From NCBI GenBank assembly GCA_003344405.1, contig NOWV01000057.1:124001-188000 (forward strand): a DNA stretch of 64,000 nt, read 5' to 3'. The DNA comes from Trichoplax sp. H2. Its lineage: Eukaryota > Placozoa > Uniplacotomia > Trichoplacea. This document shows positions 52,879-64,000 of the stretch, one piece after another (the stretch's first letter is position 1; each line of letters starts with the position of its first letter). The position numbers were made by a program, and so were the translations under genes. Below the pieces are notes generated by a model. The model was given only the letters and a program-made list of their open reading frames with translations, had not been told where the DNA came from and searched no databases.

Positions 52879-53929
52879 TTAAATCAATCTTTATTCAAAA
52901 CATTGACATTACTTAGTAATAGATTTAAGAAATCTACAAGCAATCTCCGTCATTCTACAGTAACTGTACATACATTCTCACTTATTATCCATGATTTTGA
53001 TTTCAAAGAAATCCTATAAATGCTACATTGAAAATTCGGAATAACAGACATTATAAAGTAGCGAATTTTTAACGTACAGCTAGAGATTCCTGTTGTACGA
53101 TTAATTTGTATACTACTTGATATTTCCGTGTACAGAATTAACATTGAATAACAATATTATACCAAAGTATTTGTCACCAATCGATTATCCATGTATTAAA
53201 TTTGCGGTATGCAGAACAGATAAATTAATTTATTGATGTACTGCTAGTTAATTACTGTTTTAATATTCGAGTGTCGCAAATAACTGCTATAGAAATGCAT
53301 TATCAAGCTGCCTTAAAGAGTACATTTCTTTCGAAATACATACAATATTCAAGAAGTGATGTAAGCCGGTTTTACTTTTTCTTTTGAATCAATTCGAATA
53401 GAAACAGTATTCCTCAAAAATTAGATCTTGCGATCATAATTAAAAATTACATTTATACACGTCCAATTACAATCAGCTACTACTACTGCAGAAATTCTTA
53501 AACTGTTAGCTTTCGTATTAGTAACAGCTTTTATAAAGATTCAGTATGGCATGAGGAAGCCTCAATATTTTACACGGATGTCGAGTGAGGGTAAACGGAT
53601 GACTAAGTACATAAATCACTTTCTTCTAGAATGTAAGATGTTCCTTAGGTTTACTGTAAAAATTTTTTAATGTCAAATATTTCAGGCATTCCTACTTATA
53701 AAATGGAGTTAAATTTAAGAAATGTTTTCATAGCGTAAGCTTTGGCATTGCGATGTCTTACTATTTCAAACAATACAGTAGAACTTTTTGTATCTCCATG
53801 ATATGTTCCAAAACTTGTGTTCTAACACGTAGGTGTAATAAGCAGTAAACAATCAGGCAAAGGCAAGGCCTGATACTGTTCTACTTTTGATACATTTTGC
53901 AATGGGAATACTATATATCCGACCATCAC
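52879..53929. other. Convergent 3' flanks of TMEM185 and DPH3
   Basis: TMEM185 (plus) and DPH3 (minus) end toward each other here. The interval probably contains both 3' UTRs. No other feature is seen. Confidence 0.6.
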
Positions 53930-54718
53930 TTACTGGGCCAGTTCTAAAGTTTTGGATGATTTTAACTGCTTTTCGTAGGTAAAATCTTCCTATAAGGATG
54001 AAAAAAATTCCTAATTTAGAATCCTGAAATGTTTAACGTGCGAGTTGCAGTCTCTTATAAACATTGACAATACAGACGCAGATCCATGACTAATGGTCAA
54101 AAATTTATACGTCGTACAATCCGCGATATCAAGAGCGCAACTTCACATCTCATTTCAGTAAAACACTATACGTATATATGGTAGTACATACAGAACGTAT
54201 GTATTATTTTATTTCATGCCACTTACCGGATCATAAATAACCCTGATAATTAAAGAGCAACTTGGACATCGAGCAATGTCTTCACCATCCTGTAGCTCTT
54301 CCTGTGATATAAACAATAGATAGAGATTTATCAAAAGCTCACGAAATGCATGTTATTAGGCTCGGTCAGGTAGCAACTACCTCGTGTTACTGTACAGAGC
54401 AGTATTGGAACAAAATTTTGAAGTCATCAAAAAATGATGCTGCATTACCAGACTACAAATACGGTATACGAATTACTTAATATCACATACTGTATAATGA
54501 TTCGACTTTTTAGAGTAATTATAGCATAAGGGTGGTTTCAGGAATTTAAATAGTATGGTAAAATACAACAAGTATCAGGAGTAGGATATTAGACATGTAG
54601 GCCAGCTTACCGTTGCGATTTGAAATTGATCTCCACAAGGGCAAGGGTAGAAATATGTATCTGAATCTTCATCGTATTCGAAATCTTCAATTTCAATCTC
54701 GTCGTGAAAAATAGACAT
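53930..54718 (-). CDS. DPH3: Diphthamide biosynthesis protein 3 (CSL zinc finger)
   Basis: Small electron-carrier zinc/iron protein needed by the DPH1-DPH2 radical enzyme for the first step of diphthamide synthesis on elongation factor 2; also linked to Elongator-dependent tRNA modification. Three exons, 54718-54611, 54301-54227 and 53989-53930, give 80 residues (human 82). The CSL domain is complete: [22 protein letters not shown], then [13 protein letters not shown], with metal-binding Cys26, Cys28, Cys48 and Cys51. The C-terminus ([19 protein letters not shown]) is short and variable, as is usual. All introns have GT-AG ends and symmetric phase 0. The gene is divergent from the Polycomb-like gene. 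Confidence 0.97.
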
Positions 54719-55069
54719 GCTTAGCAGGTAGATCACTTATTTAAGACCAAATCAACAATAGAAACTTGAAATTTTCAGTCTGTCACTTGATGTACACTGA
54801 GCTCCAATTCAAACACTGGAATCTCGAATAATCTTTTGCCGAGATATCCAATCAGAGTAGTGTCGTATATACGTCCAAAGTACCAGTATACAGCCCAGTT
54901 TGCAGTATAATAATCAATCAATCTCCTATTCTAGCTTCGATTCTTGAGCATACGATGTCTACTCATTACTTGTATCTGCTCACTAAATATGGTAAAGATA
55001 TTGTCATCTCGAAGATCAATAGCAGTCAATAAATACTCCAAAAGAGTGCAGCAGGGGATTTGTGAGAAT

Positions 55070-55196
55070 CACAATTCGCCTAGAGATGCACAATTCGACT
55101 AGAGATGCACAATTCGCCTAAGAGATGCACAATTCGCCTATAGATGCACAATTCGCCTAGAGATGCACAATTCGCCTACGAGTTGCGCGATTCACC
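55070..55196. repeat. Tandem minisatellite, unit ~20 bp, about six copies
   Basis: Unit AGATGCACAATTCGCCTAG with single-base variants (ATTCGACTAG, CCTAAG, CCTATAG), ending in a divergent GAGTTGCGCGATTCACC copy. It sits in the DPH3/Polycomb-like intergenic region. Confidence 0.92.
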
Positions 55197-55207
55197 AAGC
55201 ACAAGCT

Positions 55208-55335
55208 TCAGTACAGTATTAGGTGTACAGTACAGTACAGTAATTTTATGATTAAAACCATACAGTACTATCTACTGTAGATTATTATACTGTACAATGT
55301 AGAGTACTGTACAGTACAGTACTACTGTACTGTAT
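55208..55335. repeat. GTAC-palindrome cluster 6
   Basis: GTACAGTACAGTACAGTA near 55225 and GTACTGTACAGTACAGTACT near 55305, directly following the 20-bp minisatellite. Same word family as the other clusters. Confidence 0.85.
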
Positions 55336-55611
55336 TTTCACAAACTCAGAGTCGTCTTTAGACTCTGGAAGTAACACTATTTTAAGACTGTGTTTTTGCC
55401 TAGGACTTTAAATGTACAGTCGCAGGGGCTATTCAACAATAAATTGAAACGTCCTTTTAGTACTATACTCTATGTTGAAGCTTTCTGTTGAGTAAAAAGG
55501 ATGAAAATATAGGGATAGTGTGGGTAGGGTCGAATGGCATAACAGATCCAGCACTCTAAAACGCCTATTGAATGCGTGTGCGCAGACTGACATCGTACTA
55601 CACTGTATCCC

Positions 55612-55735
55612 CGTACTACAGTACTGTACTGTACAGTGTGTAAAAGAAAGTGAGCTCGCCCGCTTCACGGCTGCGTAGTGAGTATCTACTGTACCAGTAT
55701 ACTGTACTGTACAGTACAGCGTACTGTACAGTAGA
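55612..55735. repeat. GTAC-palindrome cluster 7
   Basis: ACTACAGTACTGTACTGTAC near 55615 and ACTGTACTGTACAGTACAG near 55700. It ends about 140 bp upstream of the Polycomb-like start codon. Confidence 0.85.
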
Positions 55736-55871
55736 GGAACAGCTACAGTCTATAGTATCTTGGGTTGAAATACTGGTACAAACTGTAGGTCACTCTGATG
55801 AATAATTTTGATCCATTTTTTACCTAAATGATGATGACCATGAAACAACTCTGCTAGAGAGGATAATAATT

Positions 55872-58800
55872 ATGGACGGTAATAAAGCCGAGATCAAGTC
55901 AAATCTACAAATTCATCATTATCAAATTGGCGATCATGTGTTAGTGCACTGGCGTGATGGCATGTACTATCTAGGCAACGTTCGAAAGGTAAAGCCCAAT
56001 AGCGGCTATGGCGTCCTACTGGTAGTTTATGCAACAAGATCAAATAGGAGTATAAAATTGATTCTATCGTGTTGGTAGTGGATGGTAGAGGATAGATTGG
56101 ATATAAATCAATCAGTACAGAAATGAAAGATTGAGTAACATGGATTGAGTAGTTGCCATAAAAATGAAATGCATTCATTCAATGCAGGACTCCACTACTA
56201 CAAATGGGCATGGTCACAAGTGCACAATACAGTCCATTGCATGCAGCTTAGCTTGATCTTACTGACTTACAGTACAATTCGATATAAGGATTACAAAAGT
56301 TGTCGTACAGTCCAGTGCATACAGTTGAGCTTAATATTACAACAGAATTATAAATGAAAGTTAGATTGATGCTTTCTATCGTAGCAATTGACAACAGCAT
56401 TATAGCTGTACAGTATATTATACACAGTGCACCGCTTGCAATTTTGCAACACCTTGAACACAAACGTGCGTGAACATTACTTTCCTATGTAAACTGTTAC
56501 TATTTTAAAACTATTTGATTAACGCGTCACCGTTTTCCAGACTCTACTCAAATAATGTTCTTTTCAGTAACCGATATATTTCTAAAAGTGTACAAAAATA
56601 TATAGGATAGCATATGTCTTCCAACAGTACAGTATAGTAGACATCTAGAGTTATAATCGTTAAAGTGTAATACTCGTAACTGGATTGGCAGAGAGATGAT
56701 CCTAAAATCCACTAATGTAGTATTTCAGAGCCTAAATACTGTACACAACAGCCTACGACCCATAGGTTTTGTCCCATTTATGACCGTCAGGTATTCTTGT
56801 ACTTTCAGTTACATAACATAAACTATGCTCATACCATATATCATAAGCACTTCTTCACCTCGATAATTATCAAACATTCATCTTTATCAGCAGTTAATCA
56901 TATCTCGCTATCGTAAACAGTGCTCTGATAAATCATGGACGCTGAAGCTTGTAGCTCTAATCTACAGTTATATCGTAAGTTCATGATAAATCTGAGTTGC
57001 CCTACGGTCCAGCGTCTCCAAGATGAACGCTGTAGCTAATTGCTAATTTTGTTAACTGTAAGTACTTGTACTGTACTTCTGATTAATTATACTCGAAAAC
57101 GATTAATGCTAGGTAATACAATATATCTGTATTATTACACATCATAAGCTACTATGGGGATCTTCCTCTAGTTGTCTACAGTATGTACACTATCGTACAG
57201 CACTATTACAAGAAGTCATCCCACTACGTATTTTTCCAGCTTGCTTTGATACTTTATACTTAAAATTTGGTAAATATAAATTGCATTTATAATATTAAAA
57301 TATTTACTAATCAATTCCCGTAAGAAGTTAACATTCTGCTATTAGCCATAAACTGCAATGCATACCATAAACCCTTCTCACAATCAGGAATATAACCAAC
57401 AGTTAGAACATACCAGTACAGCTCTACGCATCTTGCGTAACTAGTAATATAAGTAGAAAATGGAGTGCAACTCCTGAGGTGTCGATGTTGACATTTATGA
57501 AATAATGATAATAACATACTGAATTGGCTTACTCACATGCGTTAATTAATTTAATTTCATAATCACGGTAATGCATACACGAATGCTAAAGTGTGCTTGC
57601 AGTCAATACTATGTCGACTGGAAGTTTACTCATATTGTATCGAAAAACAGAAATATAATCCAATTTTTACTAAATTTAACATATTAGTCAAGCATAAACA
57701 GAATTAAATTGTAAAAACTACAAAGAATTATTCGTATTTAAATAGCAGAGTTATGTACTGTTAAGTTGCAGGTTTACGTTTTTTCTTGCAGATGAAGAAT
57801 TTTAGAGCAAGTATCAATTTAAAATGTAGCTGTCTGCTTACTCTCCATGTAGAATATATATTACCGGCTATATGAGTTTACTATGTCGTTAAGCTTGTCG
57901 ATTGCGACCTTTTTAATTTTATGAGCATATTTTTAATATTAGACAGATTAAAATGTATCTTGTTAGAGTACCAGAAATAAGTAATTGAAAATAATATATC
58001 TGTTCTAATTAGGTTAATAAGAGAGATCGATCATGCTTAGTGGAATTTGAAGATGCTTCTATCCATTCAGCTCGTTATCACCATCTACATCCAGGTAAAA
58101 CAAATACTGATGGTACGGTAATGTAGGTTATGTCGTCTGTAAGGACCTCTAAGATGAAATAATTAAATGAACACTTATACAAAAATATTATGATTTCGAT
58201 AATTCTCAGCTTCCATTATAGCCACGGTATTCATCTATAGTGCGCTTTGTTAAGTGTTTGCAGTTTTGTTTGAGTTGATAACGCATAATTTCAGGCAATG
58301 TCAATTCAGATAATCCAAATTCTTAATAAATAAAAGATATAAAAGAATGTGTTAACATGATTAATTGCAGAATTAAGTAAGGAAGCTTGTAAAACTTGTC
58401 ATGGAGAGGTATCAGAAGTACCCAATTTGATAGTTATTTGCGATAATTGCGACCAGGGTAAGTATAAAATTTTATGTTAAGCCTAATTTGATTATTCATA
58501 AAGTTTTAATGGTTGAATTCTAATTTATTTGTATGCAGGTTATCATCAAAAGTGCCATATACCCCAAGTCTCAGATAGCTTACTTAAACCTGACATTCAA
58601 TGGATATGTAGATACTGCATATTTGGCAGTGCTATGAAGGTAATATTCTGTTGTAATTAGAACAAGCCATAAAACAATTCCTTACATTACATTCATTAAT
58701 TGAAATAATTAGGCTGGTGGAGCTCTAAAGCATGGACCCAAAGGTAAGTTGTATCTAATATTCTAACTAGCCATTTACAGGGTATAATGCCATTAAATCA

Positions 58801-60717
58801 AACAATCGATGCCCATAGTTGTAAGCATATTAATATCATTTGGTGTTCTTCTAGCTCGTGCTCTTCAAGTGCTCAAATCTGAATTACCGTATGAGGTTAA
58901 TTTAAGCTAAATTTCATTTTAGCCGTAGATTATAATTTTTGCCAACAGCTAATCAATGCGACTCTGTATCTAGATTAGTACACTACGCTGGGATAAGAGC
59001 CATCTTACTAATTCTGAATGCTTATATTGTTACTGTGGTGGTCCAGGATTGTAAGTGTAGATAATATTAACATATCTAACTCCGCATCGTTAAGTCTAAA
59101 TTGTTTGCATCTCTTTCTACTCGTTAAACTCTTATCCATTATTAGATGGTTTAATCGGATGGTACAATGTTGCAGATGCAGTCAATGGTTTCATGAAGGT
59201 ACAGTTAATTTCCTTATCTTCTCATTTGTTATGGCGGATTCACTGACAAAGTATTGAGAAACTAGCTTCTGTTAATTTTATCTAGCTTGCTTACAATGCT
59301 TAGATGGCCCTCTCCTATTAGGAGATAGGTAAATTTTATTACTAATATATTAAATGATTAAACAGTGCAATAACACATTTACTGGGTAATCGTGCCAGTA
59401 CCTCAATACTTGTAATGACTGCTAATCACTGCAACCAAATTTTTACAGGTACTGCATATTTACATGTTCTGTATGTCGTAAAGGCTTGGAATCTTACGTA
59501 AAATTACCTATTGATATGTAAGTATTTACTTTTAGCATGCATTCAACAACTGTGATAATTATCTATCAGTTCCACTAATTAACCTCTCCTTATTAGGGAA
59601 GACTACGTTCATCTATCATTATACAATTTAACAAGAAACAGTAAACATAGATATTTCGACATCGAAAACTCGATAATACCTTTCATGGATAATAACAAGC
59701 AGTATGTTAAATTAGATAAAAAGGTTAGTAATATACATTATTTCATCTACTATCATGTTAATAGTTCTTTTATTAGTGGTTTTATATATCAAATTAAACA
59801 AAAAAGGTTAGTATTATATGTATAACTTTTCCATCTATTGTTATATCAACATTTTTTGATTTGTACTATTATTGCCAGTTGTTATTGTGTTGCTTATTTT
59901 TCACTGAGTAAATTTGATATTGTTGCTAGTATTTAGATGTTCCATTAACTAGCCTTGTACGGTTAGTATATGAAATACTGAAGAAGCATTTACACGATAA
60001 GTAAGTGTTTTGTATAAATATGATTTATTGTGATTTCTTTGTTTTTACTTACTAAATCAACCATTTAAATTTAAACACTTTTATGTAGATACTGTATGGA
60101 CAAAAGTGCTAAAAGATATAAATCTTGGGGCTTGCGTATGCTAATACCTCCACTACCAACGTCAAAAGAATATGAAGCTCATTACCCTCCAATTAAGTTT
60201 ACTGATCATAAAGCACTGAAAGCTACAATGAAAACAAGAAAGAGCAACCCTAAAATGAGAATTATGCCTAAACGGTTAGTAAAATCAGATCGTACTCTAT
60301 ATAAATGCAATTTCTGTTAGAAAGAGGAAAAGATTTTAATGATTATCATGTAACTATATTACTAGCTTATGTTCCGAGAGAACTTTACTTGAAAATAATG
60401 AAGACCTGGCTGATAAAGGAAATCTTTCACAAGGTGGCCAACTGTCCAAGAAAGTAAAACGTCAGTTAAATCACGAGAATAAAATTGTAGATAATAATCG
60501 GCCGTTAAAACGAAAACGAAAAGGTTGTCGGCTCTCAAGCAGTAATACAAGTGATATGGCGACTTTTTACCAAAAAAGGGTTAATAATTCAGTAGAATAT
60601 ATCATGGCTAAAGAAGTAAACAAAAAGGGGCGCCGATTGCATAGTTATAAAAAATGTACAGTTTCTGCTCGTCGGATAACGTGTGATGGAGAAGTGCAAT
60701 ACCTATTCCATTGGTAA
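55872..60717 (+). CDS. PCL: Polycomb-like protein (PHF1/MTF2/PHF19 family): Tudor, two PHD fingers, EH domain, chromo-like C-terminus
   Basis: PRC2 accessory subunit guiding H3K27 methylation. Fourteen exons: 55872-55988, 58013-58094, 58371-58457, 58539-58639, 58713-58743, 58855-58895, 58974-59050, 59146-59198, 59286-59328, 59449-59517, 59597-59723, 59930-60000, 60089-60274 and 60366-60717. Every phase agrees, giving 478 residues. The Tudor domain (~17-66; GDHVLVHWRDGMYYLG, SCLVEFEDAS) has Trp27, Tyr33 and Phe51 of the aromatic cage, but His57 where PHF1 has a Phe. PHD1 has ACKTCHG, CDNCDQGYHQKC, WICRYC; PHD2 has YCYCGGPGLW, QCCRCSQWFHEACLQC, FTCSVC. The EH (winged-helix) region contains VHLSLYNLTRNSKHRYFD and KSWGLRMLIPPLP with basic residues before it, resembling the DNA-binding loop. 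The C-terminal exon has a basic stretch and ends VSARRITCDGEVQYLFHW. Intron 1 is 2 kb. Confidence 0.95.
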
Positions 60718-62332
60718 TTTTGATTTGTTTCATAGCCTAACTTCTTAATGCGATACATTCTTGAGTGCACTGCTACATATAATGTAGAGCTACAGACGAA
60801 ATTTTTTTAGCTACTACCTTATATAAGTGGCTTGTTTCCATTGCAAACGTAATGGACTTTTTGTGACATGTACTCACTTGAATAGCATTACTAAGCAACT
60901 TTACATAAATTTAGATTATTTGTTCATTAGAATGGCTTCGATTTTTTATTTTAGCGTCGGTGAACATTGCGATAAAGGTAATGATCCTTACGGCTATCTC
61001 AAGAGTTGTCTAGTATCATATCTCTTGACAGTATAGAATGGTTACCTTTAAATGTGCATGGATGAAATATCTATTTAATAGTAGTGTAATGATCTCGTAA
61101 CTGACGTAGTAAAAATTAATGAAAGAAACACAAAGTACTGTATAATATGAAATGCATTGAAACATTCACCGACGTTAAGCGTTTATGTACATATGAGTAT
61201 ACCTGTGCTGTTAACTAGTATTTACTCGATACATCTGCCGTTATTATAATGTCAACAAATTAAAATTTTACTGAAAGGGTTACCCATTGTAAGAGAAATT
61301 TAATATTAATAAAATAAAGACGAATCTTTCTACTAATTCAATATCGTGGATTATTGAAAGTGTTATATATGCTGGACATTTCATATCTATTAATTTTCAT
61401 CAATGTTTGATAAAATTAATTTTACAACGAAATGCACAAGCAAAGCTCACACAGTCGCTTGATGGATGAGACGTGGATTAATAACTGAAATAAAACTAAA
61501 ATTTAATCGGTACTGTTACCGTAATTAGATCGAGCTGCCTAGATCTGCTAGGAAAGGAAGCTTTGGTATATTGGCAATAATACAGGGCTTGTACCGGTTT
61601 ATACAATATTTAATCCATGCTATCAATAAATGGGATGCTTGAAATTAGTTGTAACATGTTTAATAGTAACAACATCTCTTAATCATGTACGATTTATAAG
61701 AAGTGCTGAAATCGCGTTACTGTTCATAAATTGAAAGCTAGATGGAGGCTCTTTATGATTCAGTATAGTGATATTTAGCAAGGTGTAGGGTCTGCCATAA
61801 TCGCAATTAAATTGTTAGAGTTAAATTAGCAGAGAAGTAGAGTTTATTGGTATTAGTGGCACATTTATTGCAAAGGAAAACCGTATGAGGTTATAGTGTG
61901 TACAACGACGTGACTAGTCGAATAGCTAGTGACGTAGGATGGGTAAAGCATGCTAACTCACCATGTAACTAGCAGAACTAACTAAAGGATAGATCTAACA
62001 TTATCGCTCTTACAATGTAAGAAGCACAGGAGGAGGAGATTATTCGTAAAACAATAATGACTATTAAGGGTAGCTTAATTCTATATTAGGGTAGTGCTAC
62101 GATACAATCAAGCTAGAGTATAAGAGATTTGCACAGTATGAATAATTAAATGTAGATTATACAAATAAGGAGTTATGTTACAGTCCATATAGAAATTAAC
62201 TTTACTAAGAATAAACTATACCGTATTTAGAAGTATACACTACAAGCATCATACAGAATCAGTTTCAGCAGTTACTAGTCCAAGCTTCCATCGCTTTGCT
62301 GACGGTTTACGATAATGTACCCATTTATTAAT

Positions 62333-62886
62333 AATTAACAGGTAGTATTACCATTCGACATTATATAGATGCCGGTAATAGCCGAGTACTACTATATTTA
62401 AAACAGATTGATTTAATGTACGTACTGATCGTGCATTTCCACGTTATTCACTTCGCTTTCGCCTATCAGATCGCTGACTAACTGACATTATCCTCTTAGA
62501 AACACTTTTTGTTATATGATATGTAGCAACCAAAAATAACCGGGACAGGGGAACTACAGTAGGGTAACACTACGAAATGTATGAGAGCAATAGAACTAAT
62601 AGTACCTTCTAATGTGTATCAATCACTTCTACCTTCTCAATAATATTTACATAAACCCTAGAGATCATTCATTTCTCTACCAATTCAAATTTCCTTTAAG
62701 TAACTTTCGTATTAGTATGTTTACCGAATAAGGATGGTTACTATACAGTATTAATGCTATGTTAAGGTTGGTAAGCGAAACTGTCTAATATACGTTTATG
62801 CTCAATTTGTTAACAAAATTAACAGATAGTATTATCATTCGATATTATATATATCCCGGTAATAGTAATGTACTATGCTATATTAA
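62333..62886. repeat. Pair of ~70-bp direct repeats about 483 bp apart
   Basis: Copies at 62333-62400 and 62816-62886 share ATTAACAGRTAGTATTAYCA, ATTCGAYATTATATA and CCGGTAATAG, with about 10 differences. Possibly remnants of one dispersed element. Confidence 0.65.
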
Positions 62887-63064
62887 GATTACTTAATAAT
62901 CCAAAGCGCATTATGATAACTAATGTACGGTGATGGACATACCTAGTTAAGATTAGCAGGTACTGTAAGATATCTACAGTGCGGTACAATGTCCATAGTA
63001 CTGTGGTCAATTCTATACCAATCATTATAATGTGTCTAAGGATCGCTTGCGTATGCAAGCACAG

Positions 63065-63321
63065 CTTGCTCTGTCAATAACAACCGTTATAAGAAAATGT
63101 AATAATCAAAATGGCTATGTAGAAAACACTATAAAGATTCTATGTTTATTCAATTTTCATCAGAGCATCACATCAAATCAAAATTTAAAGCAAAACTTGC
63201 TCTGTCGATAACAACCGTTATAAGAAAATGTAACAATCAAAATGGCTGTGTAGAAAACACTATAAAGATTCTATGTTTATTCAATTTTCATCAGAGCATT
63301 ACATCAAATCAAAATTTAAAG
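63065..63321. repeat. 131-bp tandem duplication
   Basis: CTTGCTCTGTCAATAACAAC at 63065 recurs as CTTGCTCTGTCGATAACAAC at 63196. The following sequence is almost identical through CATCAAATCAAAATTTAAAG. Few differences imply a recent event. An open frame across it is a by-product. Confidence 0.93.
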
Positions 63322-64000
63322 GCCTAGTGGCCACCCTTAGCGATATAACGAGTACTATTTCAAAAATCAGTACTCTGTAGAAATTACTACCTTAGAGAGA
63401 TTTACGAAAGATCGTTAAGCATTTGCAACGAATACGCATAATTAGACCTTTGTATTCATGATAGCTAAAATGCTTAAATACTGCAGGTAGTGATAGATGA
63501 AATTAATGTTATTTATTTATTCACTAAACAAAGCATGCATTCATTAGCTAGCATATTTCATGGCTAATTAATTATACGAATCTTTTGCTGATTCGTAATA
63601 TCATAATAATAACATTATAGTAAGAATTTTGGTTTAATATAATAAATAATTCTAATTTGTATTACGTTAGTTAGTTTACTTAAAATAGAAGCTAAAAATA
63701 ATATTTGCAACCATTTGATATATAAAAGTTGTAAATAAGTACATCATAAATTATCTCTAGTAGCTATAATTAGATAATAGGAGCTAACAGAACTAAAATG
63801 CAGATGTCAATGCACAGGGACTTAGTGAACAAACACGGGCAGCTGATTAACCTCTAACAACTGCAGCATTAATGTAGAAAAAATTGAAATTTAATTCCCG
63901 AAAATTTATCACTTTTATTTACAGAAGGGATATAAAATCTATAAATTAACAGCTCTCAATTCGCGGTACATTCTTACAAACTGTAATAGAGTCGAGCTTG

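Larger units (their letters stand above)
54719..55871. promoter_or_regulatory. Shared divergent intergenic region of DPH3 and the Polycomb-like gene
   Basis: 1.15 kb between the two start codons. It contains a 20-bp tandem repeat and two GTAC-palindrome clusters. Promoters for both genes must lie here, but I cannot place core elements. Confidence 0.5.
60718..64000. other. Gene-poor region downstream of the Polycomb-like gene
   Basis: A likely polyadenylation signal (AATAAAATAAAG) near 61310 suits a Polycomb-like 3' UTR of about 600 bases. Beyond it I see no gene, only two repeat pairs (separate entries). Confidence 0.6.

Noticed and set aside
63142-63327. 61-codon frame in the 131-bp duplication
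   Set aside because: Begins and ends within the two duplicate copies; a by-product of the repeat.
1-64000. CRISPR arrays, operons, bacterial promoters or a horizontally acquired gene cluster
   Set aside because: Genes are intron-split animal families; no spaced direct-repeat array or bacterial gene was seen.

Overview
This is a nuclear genome window from a simple animal. The DNA is AT-rich, genes are split by short GT-AG introns, and every recognisable protein is a metazoan family: a leucine-rich-repeat GPCR, a giant cadherin with 27 repeats, NAXD, WDR17, TMEM185, DPH3 and a Polycomb-like protein. Compactness, base composition and high similarity to bilaterian orthologues suggest a placozoan (Trichoplax/Hoilungia type). 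That assignment is inference and was not tested by search.

Layout. (1) 353-5296, plus strand: a leucine-rich-repeat GPCR resembling relaxin receptors (RXFP/type C LGR), with one LRR per exon and a 7TM exon at the end; it may begin before the window. (2) 5297-8918: gene-poor, with a decayed tandem repeat and one copy of a ~635-bp dispersed element. (3) 8919-20343, minus: a 3518-residue cadherin in three coding exons, with 27 extracellular cadherin repeats, one membrane segment and a ~590-residue tail (Dachsous-type architecture). (4) 20344-30680: ~10 kb with no gene I can support; it holds clusters of GTAC-based palindromes and another copy of the dispersed element. (5) 30681-33907, minus: NAXD in nine exons, all phases consistent. 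(6) 33908-36391: AT-rich spacer with a ~150-bp direct duplication and a possible unrecognised exon. (7) 36392-47166, minus: WDR17 in about 30 exons. (8) 49467-52878, plus: TMEM185 in seven exons, divergent from WDR17. (9) 53930-54718, minus: DPH3 in three exons. (10) 55872-60717, plus: a Polycomb-like (PHF1/MTF2/PHF19) gene in 14 exons, divergent from DPH3. (11) 60718-64000: no gene seen, with duplicated repeats.

The genes are unrelated housekeeping, signalling, adhesion and chromatin genes; nothing suggests a functional cluster. Two divergent pairs (WDR17/TMEM185 and DPH3/PCL) share intergenic regions. The most unusual feature is a family of clusters built from the palindrome TACAGTACTGTA and variants. 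The dense clusters I found all lie in the 5' flanking or intergenic DNA upstream of start codons. A second point is a family of three elements with TG...CA ends and probable 4-5 bp target duplications, which look like solo LTRs or short non-autonomous elements. Exon boundaries were deduced by hand from splice consensus, reading phase and remembered family similarity; a few junctions, noted below, remain unsettled.
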